DNA of 64,000 nt from Hygrocybe punicea (Eukaryota > Basidiomycota > Agaricomycetes > Agaricales > Hygrophoraceae), in the NCBI GenBank assembly GCA_963556145.1, contig OY744471.1, positions 3,341,590-3,405,589 of the forward strand, given 5' to 3'. The position numbers were made by a program, and so were the translations under genes. Below the pieces are notes generated by a model. It had not been told where the DNA came from, did no database searches, and saw only the letters and a program-made list of their open reading frames with translations. Shown here piece by piece: positions 20,472 through 32,625 of the stretch (the first letter of the stretch is position 1; every line of letters begins with the position of its first letter).

Positions 20472-23163
20472 CTATTCATTTACTAACATCGAAAACGTGC
20501 ATAGGCGCCGTTCGATATCGAAGATATCCCGCATAAGTAAAGCATGCTTCTCCTCCAATTCGGATAACCGCATTCCATTTTCCCGCAAAGCGTCAGCCTC
20601 AGTGATGCGTTCCTTCCGGTCACATTCGGAACGCACGTTCAGAAGTAGTTTTGGTGGCACTGCGCCGCTGATCGATGGAACGGTGCGTTGTGAGCATGAC
20701 CCGGTGATCGCTGTACTCGTTGGTGTACCACTCCGTCGTGATATTATCGACATCGCTGAACCCGGTCTCGGACTCGGGCTGGGGCTCGGAGGCGCTTCAG
20801 TATCGGAGTCTTCAGATGAGAACATTAAATCTCCCTGTACCAGGATCTTCTCGGAGTTGATTGTATCAACGACGGGGAGGAATCGCAACTCCTTCACTAC
20901 CTTCGAGCGGTTGAACGAAGTGAGGAGGCGCGGCTTCCGGCCACTCTCCAGCACTTTCTTCCTCGCGCTCATTCCAACACAGTCGACGAGTTGCTTCATC
21001 GCTTCGCGGTCAGAGATCGACCGCCTAGGTGCAGTTCGACGGCTGGTACTCGTGCGCGGCATTACATGATGCGGCGTCCACGTGTTCGCGCGGATAGGCG
21101 TGGTAAACTGGTTGGGCGCGATGTGTGTGCCAGAAAGTACAGAAAGAGGGTGGAGAGTGTTTTGGGTAGATGCAACCCTCATAGGTGGAGGCGTACTGAG
21201 AACATTTTGAGGGGCATTTTGATCCCCGTCATGGTTCTCTCGGTTGGAGTCGAGAAAAGCTTCCAGGATTGGCCCCCAAGAAAACCCAATAAAAGAGGAG
21301 GGAGCATCACCCTGGAATAGCGAACGATTGAGTTTCTGTGAGGGGGTGGAATGGAGAGCGGACAATCCCGGAGAGGAGGCGGGAGAAGATTGAAATAAAG
21401 CAGAGAATACAAAGGGTTGCGAGTGGGACTCATCACTATGTGATCTTGTCTCCACAAGCGGAACATTCGGTGGTTCACAATCGACAATTTGCGGGAGGTG
21501 CAAATCAGGTGGAGCTGTCACTAGTGGCACTTGAGTCAGGTAGCCCATAAATGAATCAGACACTCACGATGAGGGAGAGACTGCCAATCGACACCACTGA
21601 AGAAACCATGTTCCACGAATTCTTTGATGCTTCTTCGACCAATACGCTGTTCGTGGTGCGTCAACATTCTGTCCCCACATCTAACATCAGATGGCCATGG
21701 TCCCAATAATAGAAACCATACCGAGATAGAAGATCCTGATATTGTGGGGAAATCGCAACTGAGGCATTAAATCGCAAGCTGTGCTAACCGGGAAACGAAA
21801 CTACTGATCAGGGACGAAAATAAAAGTATATGGGGTAGAGGGCCAATGAAGATCCAGACCTGGTGATCCATGATCTTGAGGTAAGTTTGCCGAATGTCCT
21901 TTGCAAAAAATGGTGTCACTCCATAAGTCATCTCATACAACATCGCACCCAAACTCCACCAGTCGGTTTCCAGGCCATACCCTTCCGTACCGCGCGCGTT
22001 CATACCGTGCTCTCCGCTAGCCCGCTCGTCTTCGTGCTCCATTTCCAACGCAACCAGAGCCTCCTCGTGAGCAAGCAGGATCTCCGGCGAGATGTAATCA
22101 CAAGTACCACACGGGACAAGGCAATAACGTCTCTGGAGCGCCCGGCTCCCGTCACGCCGTGGAGGAAGGAGAGGTGCGACGGACCCGAAATCAATGAGGA
22201 GAACGCGTGCACCGGCACTCAGAACAAAGTTGTGTGGCTTGATATCACTGTTGTGGGATCAAGTTCCGTTAAAGGTTAAATGGTGCAACCGACAAAGCAA
22301 AAAGGAATGAGGATACGCACCGGTGGGCGAAACCTTGCGAGTGGCACCAGTGGATGGCGCTGACGAACTGGGGCGTCCACCAAAGCAGATCAGATTCAGG
22401 CACCTTGCCATCGTTGGGGCTCGATTCAAGGACTTCCCAGAGCGTGCCGCCCTCTGCGTAGTCCATAATAAGGTTGAGATGGGTGGGTGTGTGGAAGGCG
22501 CAGAGGAGGTGTGGAGCCCATGGCGAGCATCCCTGCGTCGCGCGCAGTAAAATGTCGCGCTCAAATTGTGGGAAGCATTGCTAAATATGAAGTGATGAGT
22601 TACTGGATGCATAAGGCTCAATTCTTGACGTTTTGTGTCAATATACGGTAAACTTTTAGCAGCGAACCCACAAATAGTGTTCTTTCGGTCGACCTTCGAA
22701 TGCAAGGACCATGCACGCCGATGGAAATATCAAAGCAGACTCACGTCACGATTCCTCAACGCAACTCGCTTTTCGATCGACTTCCGCACAAAGACGCGCC
22801 CGTCAATGCGGCACCTCACCACATCAATCTAGACACAAATACAAAACACTCAACCGACGACCAAGCAATGTGGCGAAACAGGACATACTACGCCAAACTG
22901 GCCGCACGCCAACCTTCCCACAGCCTGTAAATCACTGTCCTGGAACCGTAGCGCGTCAAGTTCCGTAGTTTTTGCTGCAAAAATCAAAACTATCAATTCC
23001 AAGCACCGAGTCCCTGAAAGAAAGACGGACAGGTCTTCCCAATGACACTCTGCCCGTGAAGGAGCCGATCAAGCGCGAGCCCGTCCTCAACTTCGTTTCC
23101 CCGGCTTTTTAGTAGACGGCCCAGTCGGACTTTGCGCGTGGACCAATTGCAAGAGAGAGACAT
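20472..23163 (-). CDS. AGC-type serine/threonine kinase (DMPK/GEK-like)
   Basis: Likely a cytoplasmic kinase of the AGC group, close to the basidiomycete DMPK/GEK-type annotation. Well supported exons on the minus strand are 22828-22745, 22580-22321, 22247-21860, 21783-21722, 21680-21568 and 21520-20472. The catalytic core is complete: glycine loop RLACGQFGV with upstream helix [11 protein letters not shown], lysine region [10 protein letters not shown], hinge [14 protein letters not shown], catalytic loop [16 protein letters not shown] (formed by splicing 22320-22248), [38 protein letters not shown] and [10 protein letters not shown]. About 350 residues of Ser/Pro-rich tail with a final coiled coil follow. 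The ATG at 23163 is in frame with the N-terminal part, but the junction near 23006-22975 would need an unusually short intron, so the extreme N-terminus is uncertain. Confidence 0.85.
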
Positions 23164-23299
23164 GCATTAGGCTTTGGGAAAGTCACTTAACGGTCACGTG
23201 ATAAAGTCGACGATTCGTAGGGCTTGCAACACTCGAACCTCTGCTCGGCTGGTACCATGCATGTAGATTTCCATGAAAATTTACTTAGGGATAGGTATT

Positions 23300-26200
23300 T
23301 TATTGAGTAACAGGCCATGTTATAATGGCAACAGCCCCAGTACCACCTCCAATAGCAACAGATGATGATTGCATAGCAATCTGACCACGAAATGAGACAG
23401 GCAACCATAATAATCGCTTTGAGCCATGACGCAGGAAACCTTGCTGATCGAACGCCAAATACAGAAAGGATGTAGCACCCAATGTGAATGGTGGAAATGT
23501 AACGGGGCTGACCCAGTTGGGTGTTGCTTCCCCGATGAAGAGGCCACTGTCGACATCATAAAGCCGCCATGCATTGTCAGACGACCCCGACGCAAGATTC
23601 TTTCCGTCGGGGGAAAACACGACATGGTTGACCCCTTTGGTGTGACCCTCGAGCGCTTCTCCGATCGGTTGGCCACTCTCAACATCCCAAAGCCGCAATG
23701 TGTTGTCACACGACCCCGACGCAAGCTGCTTTCCATCTGGGGAAAACAAGACATGGTTGACCCAGTCGGTGTGACCCTCGAGTGCTCCTCCGATGGGTTG
23801 GCCACTTTCAACATTCCAAAGCCGCAATGTGTTGTCATTCGACCCCGACGCAAGCTGCTTTCCGTCGGGGGAAAACAAGACATGGTTGACCCAGTCAGTG
23901 TGACCCTCGAGTGCTTCTCCGATGGGTTGGCCACTCTCGACATCCCAAAGCCGCAATGTGTTGTCAGACGACCCTGATGCAAGTTTCTTTCCGTCTGGGG
24001 AAAACACAACACGGTTGACCCAGTAGGTATGACCCTCGAGCGCTTCTCCGATGGGTTGGCCACTCTCGACATCCCAAAGCCGCAATGTGTTGTCACACGA
24101 CCCCGACGCAAGTTTCTTTCCGTCTGGGGAAAACACGACATGGCTGATGCACCTGGTGTGACCCTCGAGCGCTTTTCCAATGGGTTGGCCACTTTCGACA
24201 TCCCAAAGCCGCAATGTGTTGTCAGACGACCCCGACGCAAGCTTCTTTCCATCTGGGGAAAACACGACATGGTTGATCCACCTGGTGTGACCCTCGAGCG
24301 CTTCTCCGATGGGTTGGCCACTCTCGACATCCCAAAGCCGCAATGTGTTGTCATTCGACCCCGACGCAAGCTTCTTTCCGTCTGGGGAAAACATGACCTC
24401 TCCGACCGACCCAGTGTGACCTTCGAGTGCTTCTCCAATGGGTTGGCCACTCTCGACATTCCAAAGCCGCAATGTGTTGTCATACGACCCCGACACAAGC
24501 TTTTTTCCGTCCGGGGAAAACATGACATGGTTGACTCGCTCCGTGTGACCCTTGAGCGCTTCTCCAATGGGTTGGCCACTTTTGACATTCCAAAGCCGCA
24601 ATGTGTTGTCATCCGACCCCGAAGCAAGCTTCTTTCCGTCTGGGGAAAACATGACACGGTTGACCCGCTTGTTGTGACCCTCCAGTGCTTCTCCGATCGG
24701 TTGGCCACTCTCGACATCCCAAAGCCGCAATGTTTTGTCATCCGACCCCGATGCGAGCATCTTTCCGTCCGGGGAAAACAAGACATGTTTGACCGACTTG
24801 GTGTGACCCTCGAGTGCTTCTCCAACAGGTTGGCCGCTCTCGACATCCCAAAGCCGCAATGTGTTGTCATCCGACCCCGATGCAAGCATCTTTCCGTCCG
24901 GGGAAAACACGACATGGTTGACCCAGTCTGTGTGACCCTCGAGTGCTTTTCCGATGGGTTGGCCACTCTCGACATCCCAAAGCCGCAATGTGTTGTCATA
25001 CGACCCCGATGCAAGCTTCTTCCCGTCAGGGGAAAACACGACATGGTTGACTGGCTCGGTGTGACCCTCAAGCGCTTCTCCGATGGGTTGCCCACTCTCG
25101 ACATCCCAAAGCCGCAATGTGTCGTCACCCGACCCCGATGCAAGCTTCTTTCCGCCTGGGGAAAACACGACATTGTTGACTGACTCCGTGTGACCCTCAA
25201 GCGCTTCTCCGATGGGTTGGCCACTTTCAACATCCCAAAGCCGCAATGTGTTGTCATACGACCCCGACGCAAGCTTTTTCCCGTCTGGGGAAAACACGAC
25301 ACAACTGACACTGCTGCTATGACCCTCTAGGACTCGCACAGACACGGCTGGCCATGTCGGATGAGAGGATATGATATTAGGTATCCCTGCCACTTTGTGG
25401 GCATAATATTTGAACAGGGTGACTGTCTTTGGTGTCAATGGGAGAGCGGAGTAGTAGGTGTGCAGGGCGGATAGTCGTACAGCCTGACCACAGTTTCGTA
25501 GAAATGCAATGCCATCACAGACAAGGTCCTGAGTGTGTTCACCAATGTCTGGATGATCCTAAGATGACGTCTCAGCCATTTTCTCATAGTCAACAATTCA
25601 TAACCTGACCTTCATCCAGCTGGCGAGAAAATGTAAACACTCCTCGGCTTTGTTAACTTCCTCCAGTAAACTCATCATCTCAATCCAGTGTAAGAGATGC
25701 TCGCATACAAACACCTTCAGTGCTTCCATTAGCACTGCATTTAGATCAGACACCTTTGTGATGTGGTATACAAAGGAAGAGCAGGCATAGCGGAGTCCCC
25801 CTGACACGTAGTGGCCAATCCTTGTTGAAAGATCTTCGATTTCTGTGTTTAGCAAAGATGGATCACCTATTTTGCAGATGTCAAATTCGAGCTCGTCGTT
25901 CATCACATTCAGACAACGAATGGCTAGTAGTCTGTTCTGCTCCATGAGATTGATTCGGAAGTCATCCTCCGCACGACTGGTCAAGAAATCGTAGAGTGAT
26001 GGGTGCAGAAGTCGCACAGGACCATCGTTCCCTGCATGAACTGTAGAGTCCGTCCTCAAGATGGACCGCAAAGAGTCAACGATCACAGCCGACGACGACA
26101 GGTGAATGACGTGGCCGTTTGGCACGGCCAAAGAATCGTCTTCTAGTTCGTTCCCAAAGCCAAGCAGACTGTCCAACTCGATCGGTGTCAGAGGCACTTC

Positions 26201-28630
26201 CAGAGCGATAATAGAGCCGACAACATAATGAAAATCTGCGGGAGGGCCATCGCGTCTTGGAAACGCATTTTCTAGAATGCTGTTGTACAATGTGTCCAAC
26301 TTCGACAAAGGTGACTTTGCCGTTCCTTCATTGCTATCTGTTGCGTCCAACAACTCAGTAAGCCGTCGTGCAGAATCACGCCCATCTTCGACAAAATTGC
26401 AAGCGACCGATGCCCATATGAAAAGACTCCCAGCACGGTCATAAAGCGCCTGCAACTTCTTCGAGCCAGGCCAATCTTGACGGAGATGCGAGCATCGTCG
26501 TATTGCTACCAAACGACCCTGGATATAAGATTCAATATCCTCCACGGTCCTCTCGGTGTCTTCGATGCACATCTCCTTCGAACAGTCTTTCAGCGAAGCA
26601 CGAATGTCGGGTTCATCCCGACTAGTAATAATGACCTTGATGGCGTGTGGAAAGCGAGGGAACTCCGCGGCAATCGCATCCAAAAGTGGCTTCCGCGTCT
26701 GCATTGTCCCAGCTTCGTCAAGCGCATCAATAACGACTACAACCGGTCCTAGTAACTCAGCTGCATTGGTTGTATCCACGATCAGTTTCTTTGCTTGCGT
26801 GCGCAACGACGATCCAGCAATATGGCCCTTTGTCTGAATCACAGAAAGAACTTGTTTTCTCAGCTGGCCATGATAGTTAAAATGAGCCAACTGATAGCAC
26901 AAGTTGCCGAAGAGATATTTAGGGCTATTGAGCCCTGCAGTATCACGATTGAAGCAAAAGGATGCTCCGAGGCGCTCGAGTCCGTCGAAGAATACCGCAA
27001 TACTATTAGCGACGCTCGACTTCCCCGTGCCAGCTCCTCCAGAAATCCAGAGGATATGCTTTCCATCAGGAGAATGCACCCATGTGCGAATATCATCAAG
27101 GAAGCGTTGCCTCGTTCCATCGAGACACGATTTAGACTCGTTGAACTGGACATCATCGAGATCCCATCCAGGTAGGCTTTGCAAAAGCTTTTCCATTTCT
27201 ACGACGGATCAGGAAATAAGTTGTTGGGTGAAGAAACAGGACAGGTACATCTAATCTCACCAGCAATCTGTATGTCATCGAGAATGGCACCAAAGTGACG
27301 GACAGTATTGAGTGTCTGGATAGCAATTCCGCGGTCAAATTTCGACTTTAGCTCGTTGAAAGTCGAAATGAATTGGTGAATGAAAGAGTCTGTAGCAGCC
27401 GAAATGTTATCGCGTACGACTCGCTCTGAAGTACTCCACGTAAGACAAGCTGCTCTTCGCCCAAATCAAACATAAATGCCACGTACTTCCAAGGCCCATT
27501 CCTCCATACTTCTGTATAAAGAGTGCACATTCATAAATCTCCTTCATCATCAACGAGACTGTGCCTTGCAGGTTGCGGATTTTGGTGAGGGCGTCGACTT
27601 CTTGGACAAATTCAAGCATGTCCCGCATTGTCGACAAAAGTGTTCTTATTTTGTCATCGCGGTTTTGCTGACACACGAGAGCCTGTAAGATGGGACAAGC
27701 ACATCAGTACCAGATCGGATGACGAACGGCTGACCACACGAGCCTTATGAGCAAACGTTAGCACCTGCCATGCAAGCTTTGCATACGGGTGAACCTAGAG
27801 ATAGAAGTCAAGTTTGAAAAAGACAAACGGGTGGTAGAGAGTTACCTTTGATATTATGTTTCCAAATTGCACTACTTTCTCTACATATCCAAGAACAGTG
27901 CTACACATGTCCGCAGACGTTACTGCTGTGATGTCATCCACGACTGTTCCATGGTAACCTCTGAGCTGGGCAGTGGTTGCTTCCGCGCGCTGAAGCTCTG
28001 CCAAAACTCCGTCCACCGGTATGCTAGGAGCGGTTGATGGAATTCCACTTTCTCGGGTTACAGACAATTGATCTTCAGATTTGCGGCTCAAAGAGACCAC
28101 GACCAAGCCGGCTTTTTGGAAATTTATGCCAGTTTTATGGATTGTGTATTCACGAGCTGCGGCAGTATGAAGTGCCATGTTCTTTTATCTCCGTTCGCAG
28201 AGAAATGTGGGACAACGTACAGATAGTTTCGTTGTCGCGCGCGACCCAATCCTTGACAGGAATCACCGCAGTGCCGATTAGAACTTCTTTCAAGGCAGAT
28301 TTAACGTGAAATAGTTTAATCGTTATTTCGGATGACTCTTTGAGCGAACTGGGTGACCAGTTAATTATTGTCCTAGGGCGTTGAAGTGAAAGTAGCTCAC
28401 ACATCGAAACCATTGACCCATTCCGGACTATGTCCAACGACTGCCTCGGTGGTAGCGATGTGGTCTTGGTCAATTGTGATGTGCGCATAGCAATTTGGAA
28501 TGTGCACGAATCGATAGTTAGGGAGATCTAAGGCCTTGACTGAAGCCGAGGAAGTCAGTAATAGTCGAGTGCTCTGTATTTCCAGCAAGATACAGATGAC
28601 TGTACCTCTTAGATGAAAACATGTACTCAT
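23300..28630 (-). CDS. NLR immune-type receptor: C2-helical-NACHT-14xWD40 (STAND NTPase)
   Basis: Fungal NLRs are signal-transducing ATPases used in non-self recognition; HET-D, HET-E and HET-R are the studied WD40 examples. Read from the N-terminus: a C2-like domain (YAHITIDQDHIATTEAVVG, then SSEITIKLFHVKS after an intron near 28400), a helical region (AELQRAEATTAQLRG, HPYAKLAWQVLTF), and a NACHT with Walker A GGAGTGKSS, Walker B VVVVIDALDE and sensor IIITSRDEPD. A helical linker with YYSALPLTP follows, then 14 WD40 repeats and a short tail ending WPVTQ. Exons resolved are about 28178-27846, 27794-27735, 27682-27487, 27425-27261, 27198-25610 and 25558-23300, all introns 45-65 bases. The splice joining C2 to the helical part near 28250-28180 was not resolved and the start at 28630 is tentative. 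Expected length is about 1600 residues. No NACHT residue is obviously lost, so it looks intact. Confidence 0.88.
23516..25321 (-). repeat. Array of 14 near-identical 129-base WD40 units
   Basis: Fourteen in-frame units of 43 codons lie in the last exon of the NLR. The backbone FSPDGKKLASGS..DNTLRL and W(D/N)VESGQPIGEALEG hardly changes, whereas a few positions change almost every time: the two residues after HT (ES, EP, DW, KS, KR, ER, GS, RW, RC, YW, DW, DW, KG), residues just after the following Val, and the residue after SGS (Y, G, Y, D, D, D, Y, N, S, C, S, N, C, S). Adjacent units can be almost identical. Such uniform units suggest exchange between repeats by recombination. Confidence 0.93.
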
Positions 28631-28727
28631 TGCCGCCCAGACGGTGGGAATGGAAAGCGCCCGTACTATACACTTCGGGAGCCGCCGGTTTTGCAGGTCA
28701 GTAAGAAAGGCTATTAACTTGAATATT

Positions 28728-28806
28728 GTGCGCCGTCGCGGTTCAGACCAGAAACTAAGCTGTCAACTAGGTGTGCATCAAATTTGCATCAAACATAGTC
28801 GCTACA
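28728..28806. repeat. Dispersed repeat copy A
   Basis: This stretch, starting near GCGCCGTCGC and including GTGCATCAAATTTGCATC, recurs at 41595-41672 in the same orientation with small differences. It lies just beyond the start of the NLR gene and has no coding potential. It is probably part of a transposable element end or a short non-autonomous element. Confidence 0.6.
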
Positions 28807-29014
28807 GTTGTTTGAGGGGAGTTGTTGGACAAAACCGTTTTACTTGAAATCTTGTGAAAGAAATTCGTACACCTGCCAAAAAAGGAAGGTGTGCGAAATT
28901 TATGATACGTAGTGCCATTTTCGAATCAAGTGTGCTAAATCCAAGCGAAGATTTTAATTCCTCTCAAATTATTCAAATTATCTTTTCAACGGAGCCCTTG
29001 AAATAATGTCAATG

Positions 29015-29165
29015 AACTTGGCACCTGCAACAACTATTTTAACACCAGTTTCAATTTCTTTTGTACTATTTTCATTGAACTTGGCACAAGTTTCAATTAG
29101 CTTCTCACCTGCGACAACTATTTTAACACCAATTTCAATTTCTTTTGTACTACTCTCATTGTATT
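29015..29165. repeat. Imperfect tandem repeat, AT-rich
   Basis: Two or more copies of a unit of about 50-90 bases containing CAACTATTTTAACACCA, TTTCAATTTCTTTTGTACTA and CATTGAACTTGGCAC. The array stays open on the minus strand (repeated KEIETGVKIVVAG), but there is no other evidence of a gene. The DNA from 28807 to 29230 around it is AT-rich and otherwise featureless. Confidence 0.6.
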
Positions 29166-29229
29166 TCCTTCCGTAAGAGCAACTTGAATAAAAGATCTCA
29201 TTATTAATGAGGTAAATTACTATAATAAA

Positions 29230-30756
29230 TACTGTATGAAAAGGACGACAGGTGGGTGGCGGCAATGGCAGGGGCGGGGGAGATGGGAGGGAGGGAGGTT
29301 GTCTCGGTGTTGTTATGGTGCATTTGCCGCTGGAAAGGGCAGGTAATAGAGAATGACCTCGCGAATGTCATGCACGCGTCAATTGACGCGGCCATACGTG
29401 TTCGCGAGGTCTGGCTTGGGGATGGAGGGCAGGGGCTGGGCATCAGGGAGGGGCAGGGACTCGTCGTCCTCGTTCCCCTTTCTGATGGCGCCGTCTACCC
29501 CAGGTCTCATCCTCACCCGTCGCTGCCGTCACCGCCATCGCGGGCTTATCTGTGGTTGCAGAAGGTTAGTGGAGAGCGAGGGGTTAGGGAACTTACTTGT
29601 GCAGGTGGGTGCACCACCTTCCCAGCCTCGCGCTACACCGTCCCCGACCTCATACGCATCCCCATCCCCGTCATTGTCGTCGTTGTCATAGTCATTGTCG
29701 TATGCGTCTTATGCCTAGTGGATGGAGCGGTCGGCGTGCAAGGAGAAGATGAGCTCACCGCGGGGGTAGTGGTGAGCAGGATGGGCTGTTTGGGTGGGGC
29801 CCGTGGGGGAATTAGGGGTTGAAGCCGGAGCCAGGTGGAGGTTGGAGGTTGTGTGCTTGTTGCAGATATGCTGGTGGGCGTGGTTGGGTCATGGTGGGGG
29901 GTCTTTGTGCCACGGGCGGCCGGGGGAAGAAGGCGAACAGCTAATGGACGATGTGACACAGCGGGACATGTTGGCTGGGGCCGCGGATGACTCGATAACG
30001 ATATGGGTTGGACGTGATAAATTCCCAACTTGAGCAAGCTCGGCATCTGAGGGGGAGTTAATTGACAAGAAGCATGTACAATCCCTCGGAGCTGAACGCA
30101 CAAAACGCACAAGTTCTTGCTTTGCCTTGCACCAAACAGAAGAATGCCTTCTGCAGGTATATAACATCCTCTGGTGCTTGATTTCTGATTGCAAACCCCA
30201 TGGCAGCGCGTTCAAGTGAGGGTAATAATGTTTCCCTACCTGGCTTCGTTTTCTCTCGCTTACTTGAAATATTTGAGCCAAACCACAGACTCCGTGCAGT
30301 AGTGACTTTGGGGGCAGGCAAGTGTTCGAACCTATCTCTGCACAAAGGTACGTATTTTGGATTTTGGACATAATCAACTCACTCATAACCGTCAGCTCAA
30401 CTACGCTAATCTTCGGTTCATTCCACAATCATCATATCGAGTCAATGTGGGCTGAAACTATGGAAAACATCGCTAAGAGTTTACAAGAAAGTGATGCTGA
30501 TGGGAACGGCATGGGAGACAGAGAAGAGATCAAGAAATAGTACCAGAGTTTACTGTCAGTGGTTTGCCAATCGGATCGCTTGTAAGGGTCGAAAGTCGGA
30601 TGGTCTGTAAAGCGCTGGCAAGCGGTGAATCGCCTGGGGAAAACACGCTGGTGTTAGCAGGAATACCAGCTTCAAGTTGAGGCTACACATACAATTCTAC
30701 ACGGTATCTGCGCAGTTCGTGCCAGTAATACTCCCGTTGTTTTTGGACAGCCAATT
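29230..30756. other. Low-complexity, GC-skewed region without a supported gene
   Basis: Open frames exist on both strands (for example 29256-29822 on plus and 30112-29633 on minus), but they are dominated by Gly/Val/Arg or Pro/Thr/Met runs caused by biased composition, and no domain is recognised. The segment 30058-30428 on minus is slightly more complex, also without a recognised family. The right end is the 3' flank of the transposase gene. No clear inverted repeat marking the edge of that element was found here. Confidence 0.4.
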
Positions 30757-32588
30757 TCATTGGCCAAACATTTCTTGACACATTTGCAGTCCAGTAATCC
30801 ACCGAAGACGATAGCCCTCCATTGTACGCAAGCGAAGTGTGTTGAGTTGAGAATCAAGACGGTCTAACTGATCAGGTGACAACGGGCAGTTGGGTTCGAG
30901 CACCTCGACATTGGACAGGCGTTCAGGTTCGTGTGTGATGAATGGATTGTCAGCAAAGTGTTCATTGGGATTTGCTATATCATGGTGGATGCGGACCTGT
31001 TCATCGTCTAATGCCTCCCAATCAATGCCATATCCCGCCACTTCAGCTTCGACAATGTCCTCTAGCTCAGGTTCCTGGATTCCAGCTAGTCCCCTAGGTC
31101 CATTCTGGATCATGCCGAATAGGAACATGTCCCGGGGGCTTCGTTGCCTCTCTCCACGAATACTGAGACTGTGGGTGTTCCATGCTTCCGCCCATTCCAG
31201 TGCATCTTGATTAATTGCCGACAGGAAGCAGTGATGAAGCAGCCAGATATGTGCATCGGAGTCAGTGTTTAGTCCGTCGTAGAGCTTGAGATCTTGAAAG
31301 AACGATTTCCATTTCTTCCCAAATCCAGATGTCACATCAACCCAAAGACGCTCTATGCGTATGTTGTGGACACTCCTAGATTGGATAGCGATTACTATTA
31401 ATCCAGAGATGCATTATATATGCCCACCTTCCCCAGATATATGACCCCCTTGCAACACCTCGAGTACTCTCCATGAACGCTGCAACGAGCAGGTTTTCTG
31501 TCCCATGGTCACCACGGACTCGACTTGGTAGGCCATGCTCTTCAACAACCTCCATGAACAGATCTAAAACTGTCCGAGCACGATTATTGTCGCTAGCACG
31601 AATCCCAGTCACAAGCCTGGAGAATCCATCTATAAAAGCGTGTATGACGATCTTCCATCGTATTAAACCTTACATACAAGTCAGCTCAAATCGGAATTGG
31701 ATAAAAATAAAACCTGCCATGCTGTCCATCATGGTGAGCCAGGGAATTAGGTCCAGCAACTGAGTATACTCTCCGTTCAATTCGACGTGACCCAAAAGTA
31801 GCAACAGGAGGGCCATGGACACGAATGTATGAAGCACGCAGGCGGTCTCGTGGAATTCGATGTCCCATGTGTTGAAGATGTCCATTGATCATCCTCCGAC
31901 CAAAGGAAGGGAAAGTTTCGAGGATATGGCGCATGATGGTATCAAGGTCATTATCAGAGAGATCAGACATTGGTGCTGTTGATGAAGAATAGACACGAAA
32001 GGTGGAACCATCTTCTGCTTCATAATCTATGTACACAGGAGGACCAGGATCTACAATGCCATACTCCAGGGCACGACGGCGTATGGTACGAGCTGAAATA
32101 TTGAAGACAGGTGCAAGATGGGTGGTACCACGCAGTTCCAGTGCTGCCGCAAGAAGATCACGATTAATCTCCACCCGAGGGCGACCAGGTTGGCCAGAAT
32201 GGATCAGACGAGTTGTTTCGATCCTGCCAGGATCAGGTGGATCGGCCGAAATATAACTAGCTGCATCGAGATGAGCTATCATAGATTGGAGATTTCCTTC
32301 AATTGTAATGATTTCCTCCAGCGAAATTATGCAAGCATGCTTTACAATGTTGAAATCCATAAGTTTTCCGTCAAAATCACTGCAAGAACGTACTTGTTGC
32401 ACCACTACCATCAACCGAAGGCATTCATTGCGGTGAGCCTGTAGCCGAGTGATGTCGCCAACCTGGGTCTTTAGTGCCTGACTCACTCGGTGACCTATCT
32501 CTGTAACAGCAGTACGGATTGTGTATAGAGGCAGTAAGTCCATGAGGATAGGTAGGTGGCACAACAGTGACGCTTCCTGTCTAGTCAC
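30757..32588 (-). CDS. DD34E rve-type transposase / integrase
   Basis: Probable DNA transposase with a retroviral-integrase-like catalytic core. Proposed exons are 32588-31718, 31669-31428 and 31375-30757. The first intron, 31717-31670, has a GC donor (GCAGGT) and gives DGQHGLIRWKIVIHAFIDGF; the second, 31427-31376, gives WGRSVHNIRIERLW. The first catalytic Asp is in HHDGQHG, the second in RGDHGTEN, and the Glu in RIERLW, exactly 34 residues after the second Asp in the spliced protein. Upstream is a helical region with a helix-turn-helix-like segment (ALELRGTTHLAPVFNISART). The frame is open throughout, so the protein may be active. It faces away from the HECT-like gene, with only 37 bases between the two start codons. 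I know similar rve proteins are common in Agaricomycetes but cannot assign a named superfamily. Confidence 0.8.
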
Positions 32589-32625
32589 TGTGACTGTCGC
32601 GCGTTGTCATTTTCCATCGGCACCC
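32589..32625. promoter_or_regulatory. Very short divergent intergenic region
   Basis: Only 37 bases separate the two proposed start codons of the divergent transposase (-) and HECT-like (+) genes. Their promoters must overlap each other's 5' ends, or one start lies further in. This suggests co-regulation, as in a two-gene element. Confidence 0.4.

Noticed and set aside
22580..22745. [14 protein letters not shown] reading as a kinase lysine motif
   Set aside because: It lies in the intron between the exon ending RNRD and the exon starting [12 protein letters not shown]; the real lysine region is RKSIEKR.
24029..25183. A 384-codon open frame on plus, and a 663-codon second frame on minus, over the WD40 array
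   Set aside because: Both are shadow frames kept open by the repetition of a 129-base unit; the NLR frame has all the domain signal.
29256..29822. A 188-codon open frame on plus with a hydrophobic VVVVIVIVVCVLC stretch
   Set aside because: Biased composition, with equally long frames on the opposite strand; no family recognised.
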